From: Ornithinimicrobium sediminis
GTDB taxonomy: Bacteria > Actinomycetota > Actinomycetes > Actinomycetales > Dermatophilaceae
Direction of reading: 5' to 3'
DNA length: 64,000 bases
NCBI RefSeq assembly: GCF_021272345.1
Contig: NZ_JAJSDQ010000002.1
Coordinates: forward strand, 124,001 to 188,000
Of this stretch, positions 16,740 to 26,595 are shown piece after piece (position 1 is the first letter of the stretch; each line of letters starts with the position of its first letter). The notes under the pieces are model-generated. The model was not told where the DNA came from. It saw nothing but the letters and a program-made list of their open reading frames with translations, and searched no databases. The position numbers and the translations under genes were made by a program.

Positions 16740-17570
16740 ATGGCTATCCGAAAGTACAAGCCGACAACGCCGGGCCGTCGTGGCTCGAGCGTGGCCGACT
16801 TCGTCGAGGTGACCCGCTCCACGCCGGAGAAGTCGCTGGTGCGCCCGCTGAGCAAGACCGGTGGCCGCAACGCCTCCGGCCGGATCACCACCCGTCACAT
16901 CGGTGGTGGCCACAAGCGTGCGTACCGCGTCATCGACTTCCGCCGCGCGGACAAGGACGGTGTCAACGCGAAGGTCGCCCACATCGAGTACGACCCCAAC
17001 CGCACGGCGCGCATCGCGCTGCTGCACTACGTCGACGGCGAGAAGCGCTACATCATCGCGCCGAACAAGCTGCGCCAGGGCGACCTGGTCGAGAACGGCC
17101 CGTCGGCCGACATCAAGCCCGGCAACAACCTGCCCCTGCGCAACATCCCGGTCGGTACGGTCATCCACTGCATCGAGCTGCGGCCCGGTGGTGGGGCCAA
17201 GATCGCCCGCTCCGCCGGCACCCGCGTGCAGCTGGTCGCCAAGGAGGGCTCCATGGCTCAGCTGCGGATGCCCTCGGGCGAGATCCGCAACGTCGACGCG
17301 CGCTGCCGCGCGACCGTCGGCGAGGTCGGCAACGCCGAGCAGAGCAACATCAACTGGGGCAAGGCAGGCCGGATGCGGTGGAAGGGCAAGCGCCCGACCG
17401 TCCGTGGTGTGGTCATGAACCCGGTCGACCACCCGCACGGTGGTGGCGAGGGCAAGACCTCCGGTGGTCGTCACCCGGTGAGCCCGTGGGGCCAGCCGGA
17501 GGGCCGGACCCGACGTCCGAACAAGCCCAGCGACAAGATGATCGTTCGTCGCCGTCGCAAGAAGCGCTGA
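16740..17570 (+). CDS. rplB: 50S ribosomal protein L2
   Basis: L2, 276 residues, normal length. It is a core rRNA-binding protein needed for subunit joining and peptidyl transfer. The N-terminus [17 protein letters not shown], the central RNA-binding domain ([26 protein letters not shown]) and the C-terminal [16 protein letters not shown] with the essential histidine in HPHGGG are present. It follows rplW by 43 bases and precedes rpsS by 18. Confidence 0.98.
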   Translation: MAIRKYKPTTPGRRGSSVADFVEVTRSTPEKSLVRPLSKTGGRNASGRITTRHIGGGHKRAYRVIDFRRADKDGVNAKVAHIEYDPNRTARIALLHYVDGEKRYIIAPNKLRQGDLVENGPSADIKPGNNLPLRNIPVGTVIHCIELRPGGGAKIARSAGTRVQLVAKEGSMAQLRMPSGEIRNVDARCRATVGEVGNAEQSNINWGKAGRMRWKGKRPTVRGVVMNPVDHPHGGGEGKTSGGRHPVSPWGQPEGRTRRPNKPSDKMIVRRRRKKR

Positions 17571-17588
17571 GTAGGAGCTAACGAAGAC

Positions 17589-17870
17589 ATGCCTCGCAGT
17601 CTGAAGAAGGGCCCCTTCGTCGACGACCACCTCGTCAAGAAGGTGGACGCCCAGAACGAAGCCGGCACCAAGAACGTCATCAAGACCTGGTCGCGTCGGT
17701 CCATGATCACCCCGGACATGCTCGGCCACACGCTGGCCGTGCACGACGGCCGCAAGCACGTCCCGGTCTTCGTGACCGAGTCGATGGTCGGCCACAAGCT
17801 GGGTGAGTTCGCTCCGACCCGGACCTTCAAGGGTCACGAGAAGGACGACAAGAAGGGCCGTCGCCGATGA
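17589..17870 (+). CDS. rpsS: 30S ribosomal protein S19
   Basis: S19, 93 residues ([15 protein letters not shown], then the [28 protein letters not shown] core). It lies in the 30S head next to S13 and contacts the A-site tRNA. Length and motifs are typical. The stop codon overlaps a possible earlier rplV start, and the true rplV start is probably 27 bases further on. Confidence 0.98.
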   Translation: MPRSLKKGPFVDDHLVKKVDAQNEAGTKNVIKTWSRRSMITPDMLGHTLAVHDGRKHVPVFVTESMVGHKLGEFAPTRTFKGHEKDDKKGRRR

Positions 17871-17896
17871 CCACCAGCGAGATCGAAGGGAACACG

Positions 17897-18271
17897 ATGG
17901 AAGCCAAGGCGCAGGCGCGGTACGTGCGCGTCACGCCCATGAAGGCGCGTCGTGTCGTGGACCTCATCCGCGGCAAGCGGGCCACCGACGCCATCGCGAC
18001 GCTGCAGTTCGCCCCGCAGTCGGCCAGCGAGCCGGTGCTGAAGCTGCTGAACAGCGCCATCGCCAACGCGCGCTACCGGGCCGACCAGACCGCCCAGGGC
18101 TTCGACGAGCGCAACCTCGTCGTGACCGCCGCCTGGGTCGACGAGGGCCCGACCATGAAGCGGTTCCGTCCGCGGGCCCAGGGCCGCGCGAGCCGCATCC
18201 TCAAGCGCACGAGCCACATCACCGTGGTCGTCGCCGAGGGCCCGACGACCACCAAGGGAGGTACCCGCTGA
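17897..18271 (+). CDS. rplV: 50S ribosomal protein L22
   Basis: L22, 124 residues from the ATG at 17897, which has GAAGGG six bases upstream and gives [19 protein letters not shown], the usual actinobacterial start. An in-frame ATG at 17867, overlapping the rpsS stop, would add ten residues and cannot be excluded. L22 lines the peptide exit tunnel; the beta-hairpin loop is the segment [20 protein letters not shown]. It ends with a one-base stop/start overlap with rpsC. Confidence 0.95.
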   Translation: MEAKAQARYVRVTPMKARRVVDLIRGKRATDAIATLQFAPQSASEPVLKLLNSAIANARYRADQTAQGFDERNLVVTAAWVDEGPTMKRFRPRAQGRASRILKRTSHITVVVAEGPTTTKGGTR

Positions 18272-19119
18272 TGGGCCAGAAGATCAACCCGAACGGCTAC
18301 CGCCTGGGGATCACGACCGACCACCGCAGCCGCTGGTTCGCCGACTCGACCAAGCCGGGTCAGCGTTACCGCGACTACGTCAAGGAAGACGTCGCGATCC
18401 GCAAGCTGATGTCGACCGGCATGGACCGGGCCGGCATCTCCAAGGTGGAGATCGAGCGCACCCGCGACCGCGTCCGCGTCGACATCCACACCGCCCGCCC
18501 GGGCATCGTCATCGGGCGTCGCGGGGCCGAGGCCGACCGCATCCGTGGCGAGCTGGAGAAGCTGACCGGCAAGCAGGTTCAGCTGAACATCCTCGAGGTC
18601 AAGAACCCCGAGATCGACGCTCAGCTGGTGGCTCAGGGCATCGCCGAGCAGCTCGCCGCCCGCGTGACCTTCCGTCGCGCGATGCGCAAGGGCATGCAGT
18701 CCGCCCTGCGGGCCGGCGCCAAGGGCATCCGGATCCAGTGCTCGGGCCGTCTCGGCGGCGCAGAGATGTCCCGCTCGGAGTTCTACCGCGAGGGCCGGGT
18801 GCCGCTGCACACGCTGCGGGCGAACATCGACTACGGCTTCTACGAGGCCCGCACCACCTTCGGCCGGATCGGCGTGAAGGTGTGGATCTACAAGGGTGAC
18901 CTCACCGCCAAGGAGCTCGCGCGCGAGGAGGCCGCTGCCGGCCCGTCGCGTCCGGCCCGTGGCCGTCGTGACAGTGGCGACCGCCCCGGTGGCCGTCCTC
19001 GTCGTGGCGACCGTCCCGAGCGCCGTGGCGCCGGTGAGTCCGCTGCCCCGGCTCCGGCCGAGGCTCCGGCCGCCGAGACGCCCAGCGTCCCTGCCACCAC
19101 CGAGGGAGAGCAGTCCTGA
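18271..19119 (+). CDS. rpsC: 30S ribosomal protein S3
   Basis: S3, 282 residues. The N-terminal [13 protein letters not shown], the KH domain with [13 protein letters not shown] and the C-terminal domain ending near [16 protein letters not shown] identify it. S3 forms the mRNA entry channel of the 30S subunit. The family is usually about 220-275 residues; here the last 60 or so residues are a low-complexity tail first rich in Arg/Gly/Asp ([20 protein letters not shown]), then in Ala/Pro. It overlaps rplV and rplP by one base each. Confidence 0.97.
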   Translation: MGQKINPNGYRLGITTDHRSRWFADSTKPGQRYRDYVKEDVAIRKLMSTGMDRAGISKVEIERTRDRVRVDIHTARPGIVIGRRGAEADRIRGELEKLTGKQVQLNILEVKNPEIDAQLVAQGIAEQLAARVTFRRAMRKGMQSALRAGAKGIRIQCSGRLGGAEMSRSEFYREGRVPLHTLRANIDYGFYEARTTFGRIGVKVWIYKGDLTAKELAREEAAAGPSRPARGRRDSGDRPGGRPRRGDRPERRGAGESAAPAPAEAPAAETPSVPATTEGEQS

Positions 19120-19538
19120 TGTTGATTCCCCGTCGAGTCAAGCACCGCAAGCAGCACCACCCCAAGCGGAGTGGTGCTGCCAAGGGCGGCACCACGATCG
19201 CCTTCGGTGACTACGGCATCCAGGCTCTGGAGCCTGCCTACGTCACCAACCGGCAGATCGAGTCCGCTCGTATCGCCATGACCCGCTACATCAAGCGTGG
19301 CGGAAAGGTCTGGATCAACATCTACCCGGACCGTCCGCTCACCAAGAAGCCGGCCGAGACCCGCATGGGCTCCGGCAAGGGCTCACCGGAGTGGTGGGTC
19401 GCCAACGTCAAGCCGGGCCGCGTCATGTTCGAGCTCTCGGGTGTCTCCGAGGAGATCGCTCGTGAGGCCATGCGCCTGGCCATGCACAAGTTGCCGATGA
19501 AGTGCCGCTTCGTCGCGCGTGAGGGTGGTGACAACTGA
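19119..19538 (+). CDS. rplP: 50S ribosomal protein L16
   Basis: L16, 139 residues ([58 protein letters not shown]). It binds near the peptidyl-transferase centre and helps accommodate the A-site tRNA. Length is normal. The ATG overlaps the rpsC stop by one base, and its own stop overlaps rpmC. Confidence 0.98.
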   Translation: MLIPRRVKHRKQHHPKRSGAAKGGTTIAFGDYGIQALEPAYVTNRQIESARIAMTRYIKRGGKVWINIYPDRPLTKKPAETRMGSGKGSPEWWVANVKPGRVMFELSGVSEEIAREAMRLAMHKLPMKCRFVAREGGDN

Positions 19539-19813
19539 TGGCAGTCGGATCCTCGCACCTGACTCCCGAGCAGCTGCGTGGCCTGGAGGACGACCCCCTG
19601 CGGGACGCCCTCACCGAGGCCAAGAAGGAGCTGTTCAACCTGCGGTTCCAGTCGGCCACCGGCCAGCTGGAGAGCCACGGTCGGCTCCGCGCGGTCCGCA
19701 AGGACATCGCGCGCATCTACACCGAGATGCGTGAGCGTGAGCTGGGCATCGGCCGCGAGCCGGCCGCCCGGACCGAGACCGAGACGACCGACGAGACCGA
19801 GAAGGTGGGCTGA
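19538..19813 (+). CDS. rpmC: 50S ribosomal protein L29
   Basis: L29, 91 residues, a two-helix protein at the tunnel exit next to L23. The core [25 protein letters not shown] is typical. Many L29 proteins have 60-75 residues; here the C-terminus adds an acidic Thr/Glu tail ([15 protein letters not shown]). It overlaps rplP by one base and is one base from rpsQ. Confidence 0.96.
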   Translation: MAVGSSHLTPEQLRGLEDDPLRDALTEAKKELFNLRFQSATGQLESHGRLRAVRKDIARIYTEMRERELGIGREPAARTETETTDETEKVG

Positions 19814-19814
19814 C

Positions 19815-20126
19815 ATGACCGAGACGCCAGCTGACGTGAGCAACGCTCCGCAGGACGACGCCGCGGCCGAGACGTCCCGCAACTACCGCAAGGCCCGCCA
19901 GGGTTACGTGGTCAGCGACAAGATGGACAAGACCGTTGTCGTCATGGTCGAGGACCGCGTGAAGCACGCCCTGTACGGCAAGGTCATGCGCCGCAGCCAC
20001 AAGGTGAAGGCGCACGACGAGGAGAACTCGGCCGGTGTCGGCGACCTCGTGCTCATCATGGAGACCCGTCCGCTGTCGGCGACCAAGCGCTGGCGTGTGG
20101 TGGAGATCCTCGAGCGCGCGAAGTAA
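19815..20126 (+). CDS. rpsQ: 30S ribosomal protein S17
   Basis: S17, 103 residues from the ATG at 19815, one base after the rpmC stop. The core [24 protein letters not shown] and [19 protein letters not shown] is the oligonucleotide-binding fold that contacts the 5' domain of 16S rRNA. A roughly 25-residue acidic N-terminal extension precedes the core, which is common in actinobacteria. It is the last gene of the S10 group; 94 bases separate it from rplN. Confidence 0.96.
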   Translation: MTETPADVSNAPQDDAAAETSRNYRKARQGYVVSDKMDKTVVVMVEDRVKHALYGKVMRRSHKVKAHDEENSAGVGDLVLIMETRPLSATKRWRVVEILERAK

Positions 20127-20220
20127 GCCACATCATCCCTCCACGTATCCATCCACAACGTTCGGCAAGGCTCACCCGGGACCACCGGGGGAGAACCCGC
20201 TCGACGACAGGAGTTCGACA

Positions 20221-20589
20221 GTGATCCAGCAGGAGTCGCGACTGCGTGTCGCGGACAACACCGGGGCGAAGGAGATCCTGTGCATCCGCGTGCTCGGTGG
20301 CTCCGGCCGCCGGTACGCCGGCATCGGTGACACCATCGTCGCCACCGTCAAGGACGCGATCCCCGGCGGCAACGTCAAGAAGGGCGACGTGGTCAAGGCC
20401 GTGATCGTGCGCACCAAGAAGGAGCGCCGTCGCCCCGACGGCAGCTACATCAAGTTCGACGAGAACGCCGCCGTCATCCTCAAGAACGAGGGCGACCCCC
20501 GGGGCACCCGAATCTTCGGCCCGGTCGGTCGCGAGCTGCGTGACAAGAAGTTCATGCGCATCGTGTCGCTGGCCCCGGAGGTGATCTGA
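20221..20589 (+). CDS. rplN: 50S ribosomal protein L14
   Basis: L14, 122 residues from the GTG at 20221 after GACAGGAG ([18 protein letters not shown]). It sits at the subunit interface and contributes to bridges with 16S rRNA. Length is exact for the family. It starts the spc group; the 94-base gap before it holds only a small CCCGG/CCGGG hairpin and no clear promoter. Confidence 0.98.
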   Translation: MIQQESRLRVADNTGAKEILCIRVLGGSGRRYAGIGDTIVATVKDAIPGGNVKKGDVVKAVIVRTKKERRRPDGSYIKFDENAAVILKNEGDPRGTRIFGPVGRELRDKKFMRIVSLAPEVI

Positions 20590-20592
20590 GCC

Positions 20593-20955
20593 ATGGCGAA
20601 GATGAAGATCAAGAAGAACGACCTCGTCCAGGTCATCGCCGGCCGCACCCAGGCCAAGGGCGGCGACCGCGGCAAGCAGGGTCGGGTGATCGAGGTCTAC
20701 CCCGACACGAACCGCGTGCTCGTCGAGGGTGTCAACCGCATCACCAAGCACACCAAGGCCGGCAGCGAGCGCGGTGTCAACACCGGCGGCATCCTGGTCA
20801 CCGAGGCCCCGGTCCACGTGAGCAACGTGGCCGTGGTCGACCCGGAGACCAAGAAGCCCAGCCGGGTCGGCACCCGGGTCGAGACCGTCGAGCGTGACGG
20901 CCGGACGAAGACGCAGCGCACCCGCATCGCCGTGCGCTCGGGTAAGGACCTGTGA
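20593..20955 (+). CDS. rplX: 50S ribosomal protein L24
   Basis: L24, 120 residues. The KOW motif is visible early ([30 protein letters not shown]), followed by [13 protein letters not shown]24 is one of the first proteins to bind 23S rRNA during assembly. It lies three bases after rplN and shares one base with rplE. Confidence 0.97.
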   Translation: MAKMKIKKNDLVQVIAGRTQAKGGDRGKQGRVIEVYPDTNRVLVEGVNRITKHTKAGSERGVNTGGILVTEAPVHVSNVAVVDPETKKPSRVGTRVETVERDGRTKTQRTRIAVRSGKDL

Positions 20956-21527
20956 TGACCACGACCACCGACAACGTGACCGGCGTGCCGCGCCTCAAGC
21001 AGCGCTACCACGACGAGATCAAGCCCGCGCTGACCAGCGAGTTCGGCTACACCAACCCCATGCAGGTGCCGGGGATCGTCAAGATCACGGTCAACATGGG
21101 TGTGGGTGAGGCCGCCCGCGACAGCAAGCTGATCGAGGGCGCCATCCGCGACCTTGCCACGATCACCGGCCAGAAGCCGGCCGTGACCAAGGCCCGCAAG
21201 TCCATCGCGCAGTTCAAGCTGCGCGAGGGCATGCCGATCGGTGCGCACACCACGCTGCGCGGCGACCGGATGTGGGAGTTCCTGGACCGGCTGCTCTCGC
21301 TGGCCCTGCCCCGCATCCGTGACTTCCGTGGCCTGTCGCCCAAGCAGTTCGACGGCCGTGGCAACTACACCTTCGGTCTCACCGAGCAGTCGATGTTCCA
21401 CGAGATCGACCAGGACAAGATCGACCGCGTTCGTGGCATGGACATCACCGTGGTCACCACTGCGCACAACGACGAAGAGGGGCGCGCGCTGCTGAAGCAG
21501 CTGGGCTTCCCGTTCAAGGAGAACTGA
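20955..21527 (+). CDS. rplE: 50S ribosomal protein L5
   Basis: L5, 190 residues from the ATG at 20955, overlapping the rplX stop as TGATG; a GTG three bases earlier is less likely. L5 binds 5S rRNA and contacts P-site tRNA. Family blocks are [37 protein letters not shown] and [20 protein letters not shown]. It is two bases from the next gene. Confidence 0.98.
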   Translation: MTTTTDNVTGVPRLKQRYHDEIKPALTSEFGYTNPMQVPGIVKITVNMGVGEAARDSKLIEGAIRDLATITGQKPAVTKARKSIAQFKLREGMPIGAHTTLRGDRMWEFLDRLLSLALPRIRDFRGLSPKQFDGRGNYTFGLTEQSMFHEIDQDKIDRVRGMDITVVTTAHNDEEGRALLKQLGFPFKEN

Positions 21528-21529
21528 CC

Positions 21530-21715
21530 GTGGCCAAGACCGCCCTCGTCAACAAGGCGAACCGCAAGCCGAAGTTCAAGGTGCGCGGCTACACCCGCTG
21601 CCAGCGCTGTGGCCGTCCGCACTCGGTCTACCGCAAGTTCGGCCTGTGCCGGATCTGCCTGCGGGAGATGGCGCACGCCGGCGAGCTGCCGGGCGTGACC
21701 AAGTCCAGCTGGTAG
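21530..21715 (+). CDS. rpsZ: 30S ribosomal protein S14, zinc-binding type Z
   Basis: S14 of the short zinc-binding form, 61 residues, GTG start. The four zinc ligands are in [11 protein letters not shown] and GLCRICLRE. This is the primary S14 of most Gram-positives, whereas the cysteine-free long form is induced on zinc starvation and is not in this window. It lies two bases after rplE; a 105-base gap follows before rpsH. Confidence 0.98.
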   Translation: MAKTALVNKANRKPKFKVRGYTRCQRCGRPHSVYRKFGLCRICLREMAHAGELPGVTKSSW

Positions 21716-21820
21716 TCCGGCTCACCGCACTCTCCACACCTCTCCACACGACATCGCAGGTCGGCCGGCATCGCACCCGCGCTCCGGCTGAAACCACGAT
21801 GAGGAAGGGCTCGAAGCCCC

Positions 21821-22219
21821 ATGACCATGACCGACCCGATCGCGGACATGCTGACCCGCATCCGTAACGCCAACTCGGCGCACAAGGACCAGGTCCGCAT
21901 GCCGTTCTCCAAGTTGAAGTCCCACGTCGCCGAGATCCTCCTTGCCGAGGGTTACATCGGCGGCTGGTCCGTCGAGGACGCCGAGGTGGGCAGGACGCTC
22001 GTCATCGACCTCAAGTACGGCCCGAACCGGGAGCGCTCCATCGCGGGCGTGCGCCGGGTGTCGAAGCCGGGTCTGCGCGTCTACGCCAAGTCCACCAACC
22101 TGCCCCGCGTGCTGGGCGGCCTGGGCGTGGCCATCATTTCCACCTCCTCCGGCTTGTTGACCGACAAGCAGGCGGCTGAGAAGGGCGTGGGTGGGGAAGT
22201 CCTCGCCTACGTCTGGTAA
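21821..22219 (+). CDS. rpsH: 30S ribosomal protein S8
   Basis: S8, 132 residues ([20 protein letters not shown]). It binds helix 21 of 16S rRNA and in E. coli represses spc operon translation. The C-terminal [26 protein letters not shown] is typical. The start at 21821 has GAGGAAGGG upstream; a second ATG two codons on is also possible. The 105-base gap before it shows no clear promoter. Confidence 0.97.
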   Translation: MTMTDPIADMLTRIRNANSAHKDQVRMPFSKLKSHVAEILLAEGYIGGWSVEDAEVGRTLVIDLKYGPNRERSIAGVRRVSKPGLRVYAKSTNLPRVLGGLGVAIISTSSGLLTDKQAAEKGVGGEVLAYVW

Positions 22220-22237
22220 CGAAGGGAGCGCCAAGAG

Positions 22238-22777
22238 ATGTCGCGTATTGGACGACTTCCCATCACCGTGCCCGCGGGCGTCGACGTGTCCATCGAGGGC
22301 CAGGACGTGACCGTCCAGGGGCCGAAGGGCCGGCTGGCCCACTCGGTCGCTTCGCCGATCTCGGTGGAGCGTGCCGAGGACGGCACCCTCGAGGTGTCGC
22401 GGCCCGACGACGAGCGCAACTCCCGCTCGCTGCACGGACTCACCCGCACGTTGATCGCCAACATGATCGAGGGCGTCACGAACGGGTACACCAAGAAGCT
22501 GGAGATCCACGGCACCGGTTACCGCGTGGTCGCCAAGGGCTCGGGCCTCGAGTTCGCCCTCGGCTTCTCGCACCCGGTCCTGGTGACCGCCCCCGAGGGC
22601 ATCACCTTCGCGGTCGAGGGCCCCACCCGGTTCTCGGTCAGCGGGATCGACAAGCAGCAGGTCGGCGAGGTGGCCGCGAACATCCGTAAGCTCCGCCGCC
22701 CCGACCCCTACAAGGGCAAGGGTGTGCGTTACGAGGGTGAGCGCATCCGCCGCAAGGTCGGAAAGGCTGGTAAGTAA
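22238..22777 (+). CDS. rplF: 50S ribosomal protein L6
   Basis: L6, 179 residues, two tandem copies of an alpha/beta domain. It begins [17 protein letters not shown] and ends with the signature [27 protein letters not shown] in parts. It lies near the factor-binding site of the large subunit. Start preceded by GAAGGGAG; 18 bases after rpsH and three before rplR. Confidence 0.98.
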   Translation: MSRIGRLPITVPAGVDVSIEGQDVTVQGPKGRLAHSVASPISVERAEDGTLEVSRPDDERNSRSLHGLTRTLIANMIEGVTNGYTKKLEIHGTGYRVVAKGSGLEFALGFSHPVLVTAPEGITFAVEGPTRFSVSGIDKQQVGEVAANIRKLRRPDPYKGKGVRYEGERIRRKVGKAGK

Positions 22778-22780
22778 GCC

Positions 22781-23155
22781 ATGGCAATGATCGTCAAGCG
22801 TGCCAAGGGCAAGAGCGCTGCGCGCTCGCGTCGGCACCTGCGTCTGCGCAAGAAGGTCACCGGCACGGGCGAGCGTCCGCGCCTGGTCGTGAACCGTTCC
22901 TCGCGCCACGTGTTCGTCCAGCTGGTCGACGACACCGAGGGCCACACCGTGGCCTCGGCCTCGACCATGGAGGCGGACCTGCGCGGGTTCGACGGTGACA
23001 AGACCGCCAAGGCCCGTCGTGTCGGCGAGCTCCTCGCCGAGCGCGCCAAGGCCGCCGGCGTGGAGACCGTGGTGTTCGACCGTGGTGGCAACCGGTACGC
23101 CGGTCGCGTCGCGGCGGTCGCCGACGGCGCCCGCGAGGGTGGTCTGTCCCTGTGA
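22781..23155 (+). CDS. rplR: 50S ribosomal protein L18
   Basis: L18, 124 residues, a 5S rRNA-binding protein. The N-terminus is basic ([21 protein letters not shown]) and the core shows [20 protein letters not shown] and [26 protein letters not shown] in parts. Length and composition are typical. It lies three bases after rplF and 34 before rpsE. Confidence 0.97.
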   Translation: MAMIVKRAKGKSAARSRRHLRLRKKVTGTGERPRLVVNRSSRHVFVQLVDDTEGHTVASASTMEADLRGFDGDKTAKARRVGELLAERAKAAGVETVVFDRGGNRYAGRVAAVADGAREGGLSL

Positions 23156-23189
23156 TCCTGAACGTCAACGTCGAGAAGAGGAACGTCTG

Positions 23190-23831
23190 ATGGCTGCAGA
23201 ACCGCAGCGCCGAGGCGCCGGCGACGGCAGTGCCGACGGTCAGGACCGTCGGGACCGCCGCGGCGGCTCCAACCGTGACAACCGTGACAACCGCCGCGGG
23301 GGTCGAGAGGACGAGCGCAACCAGTACCTGGAGCGTGTCGTCACCATCAACCGTGTCGCCAAGGTCGTGAAGGGTGGTCGTCGCTTCAGCTTCACCGCCC
23401 TGGTCGTCGTCGGCGACGGCGACGGCACCGTGGGTGTCGGCTACGGCAAGGCCAAGGAGGTGCCCGCCGCGATCGCCAAGGGTGTCGAGGAGGCGAAGAA
23501 GAACTTCTTCCGCGTCCCTCGCATCGGCGGCACCATCCCGCACCCTGTCCAGGGTGAGGCCGCGGCCGGCGTCGTCATGCTCCGCCCGGCCAGCCCAGGT
23601 ACCGGTGTGATCGCCGGGGGCCCGGTGCGCGCCGTCCTGGAGTGCGCCGGCATCCACGACGTGCTGAGCAAGTCGCTCGGCTCGGACAACTCGATCAACG
23701 TCGTGCACGCCACCGTGCAGGCGCTGAAGGACCTCGAGCGTCCCGAGTCCGTCGCCGCCCGCCGGGGCAAGTCCCTGGAGGACGTCGCGCCCGCGGCGAT
23801 GCTCAAGGCTCGTGCAGAGGCAGGTGCGTGA
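23190..23831 (+). CDS. rpsE: 30S ribosomal protein S5
   Basis: S5, 213 residues from the ATG at 23190 with GAAGAGGAA upstream. The core begins near residue 40 with [20 protein letters not shown] and includes [21 protein letters not shown]5 controls decoding accuracy and spectinomycin response. The first 40 residues are an unusual Arg/Asp/Asn/Gly-rich stretch ([20 protein letters not shown]) with a short tandem NRD repeat. Such extensions occur in actinobacterial S5. It overlaps rpmD by one base. Confidence 0.97.
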   Translation: MAAEPQRRGAGDGSADGQDRRDRRGGSNRDNRDNRRGGREDERNQYLERVVTINRVAKVVKGGRRFSFTALVVVGDGDGTVGVGYGKAKEVPAAIAKGVEEAKKNFFRVPRIGGTIPHPVQGEAAAGVVMLRPASPGTGVIAGGPVRAVLECAGIHDVLSKSLGSDNSINVVHATVQALKDLERPESVAARRGKSLEDVAPAAMLKARAEAGA

Positions 23832-24013
23832 TGGCACAGCTCAAGGTGACCCAGACCAAGTCGAGCATCGGTGGCAAGCACATGCACCGGGAGACCCTGC
23901 GCTCCCTGGGGCTCAAGCGCATCGGTGACACCGTTGTGAAGCAGGACCGTCCCGAGTTCCGCGGGATGGTCCGCACGGTCGCCCACCTGGTGACCGTCGA
24001 GGAGGTTGACTGA
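23831..24013 (+). CDS. rpmD: 50S ribosomal protein L30
   Basis: L30, 60 residues, the usual length ([16 protein letters not shown], then [24 protein letters not shown] in parts). A small large-subunit protein near helix 38 of 23S rRNA. The ATG overlaps the rpsE stop by one base and rplO follows after two bases, fitting tight translational coupling. Confidence 0.97.
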   Translation: MAQLKVTQTKSSIGGKHMHRETLRSLGLKRIGDTVVKQDRPEFRGMVRTVAHLVTVEEVD

Positions 24014-24015
24014 CC

Positions 24016-24492
24016 ATGGCTGACAGCACAGCCAAGACCGAGCGCGCCGCGCTCAAGGTGCACCACCTGCGCCCTGCCCCCGGCGCCAAGACCGCCAAGA
24101 CCCGCGTGGGCCGTGGTGAGGGCAGCAAGGGCAAGAGCGCCGGCCGCGGCACCAAGGGCACGAAGGCCCGCTACCAGGTGCCGGAGAGCTTCGAGGGCGG
24201 CCAGACGCCGATGCACATGCGGCTGCCCAAGCTGCGTGGCTTCAAGAACCCGTTCAAGACGACCTACCAGGTCGTCAACCTGGACACCCTGGCCGAGCTG
24301 TTCCCCGAGGGTGGCGAGGTCGGCGTGGCCGACCTGGTCGCCAAGGGCGCGGTCCGCAAGAACCAGCCCGTCAAGGTGCTGGGTGACGGCGAGCTCTCCG
24401 TGGCCCTGACCGTCACCGCCGACCGGTTCTCGAGCTCCGCCAAGGAGAAGATCGAGGCTGCCGGCGGGTCCGTCACCGCGACTGGGCAGTGA
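24016..24492 (+). CDS. rplO: 50S ribosomal protein L15
   Basis: L15, 158 residues. The glycine/basic N-terminal half ([19 protein letters not shown]) threads through 23S rRNA, and the segment [21 protein letters not shown] marks the family. It is the last ribosomal gene of the spc group; a strong terminator separates it from secY. Confidence 0.98.
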   Translation: MADSTAKTERAALKVHHLRPAPGAKTAKTRVGRGEGSKGKSAGRGTKGTKARYQVPESFEGGQTPMHMRLPKLRGFKNPFKTTYQVVNLDTLAELFPEGGEVGVADLVAKGAVRKNQPVKVLGDGELSVALTVTADRFSSSAKEKIEAAGGSVTATGQ

Positions 24493-24550
24493 TGCTCCGG
24501 TCGCCGACGGCCTACGGGTCCTGCCCGGCAGTGTCCTGAGGCGGCCAGTG

Positions 24551-24595
24551 CGAACGATGCCCCGAGCCCTCACCGAGTGCTCGGGGCATCGTTCG
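24551..24595 (+). terminator. Strong terminator between rplO and secY
   Basis: A perfect 16-bp stem (24551-24566 with 24580-24595) with a 13-nt loop, 58 bases after the rplO stop. It should strongly reduce read-through from the spc genes into secY. Confidence 0.85.
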
Positions 24596-24610
24596 TCCAC
24601 CCACAGGTGT

Positions 24611-24616
24611 TATCGT
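24611..24616 (+). promoter_or_regulatory. Candidate secY -10 box
   Basis: TATCGT lies just after the terminator and 66 bases before the secY start. No convincing -35 box is present at the usual spacing. A promoter is expected here because of the terminator, but this exact site is tentative. Confidence 0.4.
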
Positions 24617-24682
24617 CGCCCGGTCCGAGCCTGATCCCACGGACCGGAACACTCACTTCGGGATCATCGAGGAGGATCCGAC

Positions 24683-26005
24683 GTGCTCTCCGCGTTCGCG
24701 CGGGCGTTCCGGACGCCCGATCTTCGCAAGAAGATCTTGTTCACGCTGGGCATCATGGCGCTGTTCCGCCTGGGGTCCCACATCCCTGCACCCGGCATCG
24801 ACTACACGCTCGTGCAGGCCTGCCAGGACGCCGCCACCGCCAGCACCAACTCCGTGCTCGGCTTCGCGAACCTCTTCAGCGGCGGCGCCCTGCTGCAGCT
24901 GTCGATCTTCGCGCTGGGGATCATGCCGTACATCACGGCCGCCATCATCGTGCAGCTGCTCACCGTGGTCATCCCACGGTTCGAGCAGCTGAAGAAGGAG
25001 GGGCAGGCCGGCCAGACCAAGATGACGCAGTACACGCGCTACCTGACCATCGGTCTGGCGGTGCTGCAGTCCTCCACGCTGGTGACCTTCGCCCGCTCCC
25101 CGGAGAACCTCTTCGGCGGCACGTGCACGACCGTCATGCCCGACGAGGGGGTCCCGGTCATCCTGATGATGGTGCTCACGATGACCGCGGGCACCAGCCT
25201 CATCATGTGGCTCGGCGAGCAGATCACCGAGCGTGGCGTCGGCAACGGTATGTCGCTGCTCATCTTCACCGCCATCGCCGCGGGCTTCCCCGGCTCGCTG
25301 GCGGTCATCCAGCAGCGCTCCTGGACCACCTTCAGCATCGTGCTGGCGCTGGGCCTGGTCATCATGACGCTCGTGGTCTTCGTCGAGCAGTGCCAGCGGC
25401 GCATCCCGGTGCAGTACGCCAAGCGGATGATCGGGCGTCGCCAGTACGGCGGGACGTCGACCTACATCCCGCTCAAGCTCAACATGGCCAACGTCATCCC
25501 GATTATCTTCGCCAGCTCGATCCTCACGCTGCCGACCCTGATCGCCCAGTTCAACACCCCCTCGGACGGCAGCCTGCCGCCACAGTGGGTGACCTGGGTC
25601 AACACCTACATCGGCTTCGGCAGCGGTGAGACGCACTGGGTCTACATGGCGCTGTACACCGCCATGGTCATCTTCTTCACGTTCTTCTACGTCTCGGTGA
25701 CCTTCAACCCCGTCGACGTCGCCGACAACATGAAGAAGTACGGCGGCTTCATCCCCGGCATCCGTGCGGGACGGCCTACCGCCGAGTACCTTGAGTACGT
25801 GATCACGCGGATCACGACGGTGGGAGCCCTCTACCTGGGCATCCTGGCGCTCATCCCGCTGATCGCGTTCAACATGCTGGGGACCTCGCAGGACTTCCCG
25901 TTCGGCGGCGCCTCGATCCTCATCATCGTCGGGGTCGGGCTGCAGACCGTGAAGCAGATCGAGTCCCAGCTGCAGCAGCACGACTACGAAGGGTTCCTCC
26001 GCTGA
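24683..26005 (+). CDS. secY: Protein translocase subunit SecY
   Basis: SecY, 440 residues, GTG start eight bases after GAGGAGG. It is the channel subunit of the SecYEG translocon in the cytoplasmic membrane, with about ten hydrophobic segments. Conserved blocks are RIPAPGIDY-like [28 protein letters not shown] and the cytoplasmic [19 protein letters not shown] and [17 protein letters not shown] segments. It forms a tight unit with adk and map, overlapping adk by one base, and has its own control region after a terminator. Confidence 0.97.
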   Translation: MLSAFARAFRTPDLRKKILFTLGIMALFRLGSHIPAPGIDYTLVQACQDAATASTNSVLGFANLFSGGALLQLSIFALGIMPYITAAIIVQLLTVVIPRFEQLKKEGQAGQTKMTQYTRYLTIGLAVLQSSTLVTFARSPENLFGGTCTTVMPDEGVPVILMMVLTMTAGTSLIMWLGEQITERGVGNGMSLLIFTAIAAGFPGSLAVIQQRSWTTFSIVLALGLVIMTLVVFVEQCQRRIPVQYAKRMIGRRQYGGTSTYIPLKLNMANVIPIIFASSILTLPTLIAQFNTPSDGSLPPQWVTWVNTYIGFGSGETHWVYMALYTAMVIFFTFFYVSVTFNPVDVADNMKKYGGFIPGIRAGRPTAEYLEYVITRITTVGALYLGILALIPLIAFNMLGTSQDFPFGGASILIIVGVGLQTVKQIESQLQQHDYEGFLR

Positions 26006-26595
26006 TGCGTCTTCTCATCCTCGGCCCCCCCGGAGCAGGCAAGGGCACCCAGGCGGTCCGGATCGCCGAGCACCACGGCATCCCCGCGATCTCGACCGGC
26101 GACATCTTCCGGGCCAACATCAAGGGCGAGACCGAGCTCGGCAGGCAGGTGACCGCGATCCTCTCCTCCGGTGGCCTGGTGCCGGACGAGGTGACCAACG
26201 CGATCGTCCGTGACCGGCTGGGACAGCAGGACGCCGGGGACGGCTTCCTGCTCGACGGCTACCCCCGCACGCCGGGCCAGGTCGAGGCGCTGGACGAGAT
26301 GCTGACGGACCGCGGTGTCGGGCTCGACGCCGTGCTGGAGCTCACCGTGGACACCGACGAGGTCGTGGCCCGGCTGCTGCAGCGCGCACAGGAACAGGGT
26401 CGGGTGGACGACACCGAGGAGGTCATCCGCGAGCGGATGCGCCTCTACGCAGAGGAGACGGCCCCGCTGTCGCGGATCTACCGCGAGCGCGGGCTGCTGT
26501 GCCAGGTCGACGGCATGGGCACGGTCGAGGAGGTCACGGCGCGCATCGAGAGCACGCTCGCCGATGTCGTGCCCGCCGAGAGCGCCGCGGACTGA
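26005..26595 (+). CDS. adk: Adenylate kinase
   Basis: Adenylate kinase, 196 residues, converting AMP plus ATP to two ADP. The P-loop is [10 protein letters not shown] at residues 7-16, followed by [11 protein letters not shown] and the AMP-binding DGYPRTPGQ. The lid is the short, zinc-free type seen in mycobacteria: [19 protein letters not shown] without the long Cys-containing insert. The ATG overlaps the secY stop, and the stop overlaps map, an order conserved in actinobacteria. Confidence 0.97.
   Translation: MRLLILGPPGAGKGTQAVRIAEHHGIPAISTGDIFRANIKGETELGRQVTAILSSGGLVPDEVTNAIVRDRLGQQDAGDGFLLDGYPRTPGQVEALDEMLTDRGVGLDAVLELTVDTDEVVARLLQRAQEQGRVDDTEEVIRERMRLYAEETAPLSRIYRERGLLCQVDGMGTVEEVTARIESTLADVVPAESAAD

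Noticed and set aside
17867-17896. rplV start at the ATG overlapping the rpsS stop.
   Set aside because: The added ten residues are not typical of L22, and the ATG at 17897 has a better ribosome site; kept as an alternative only.
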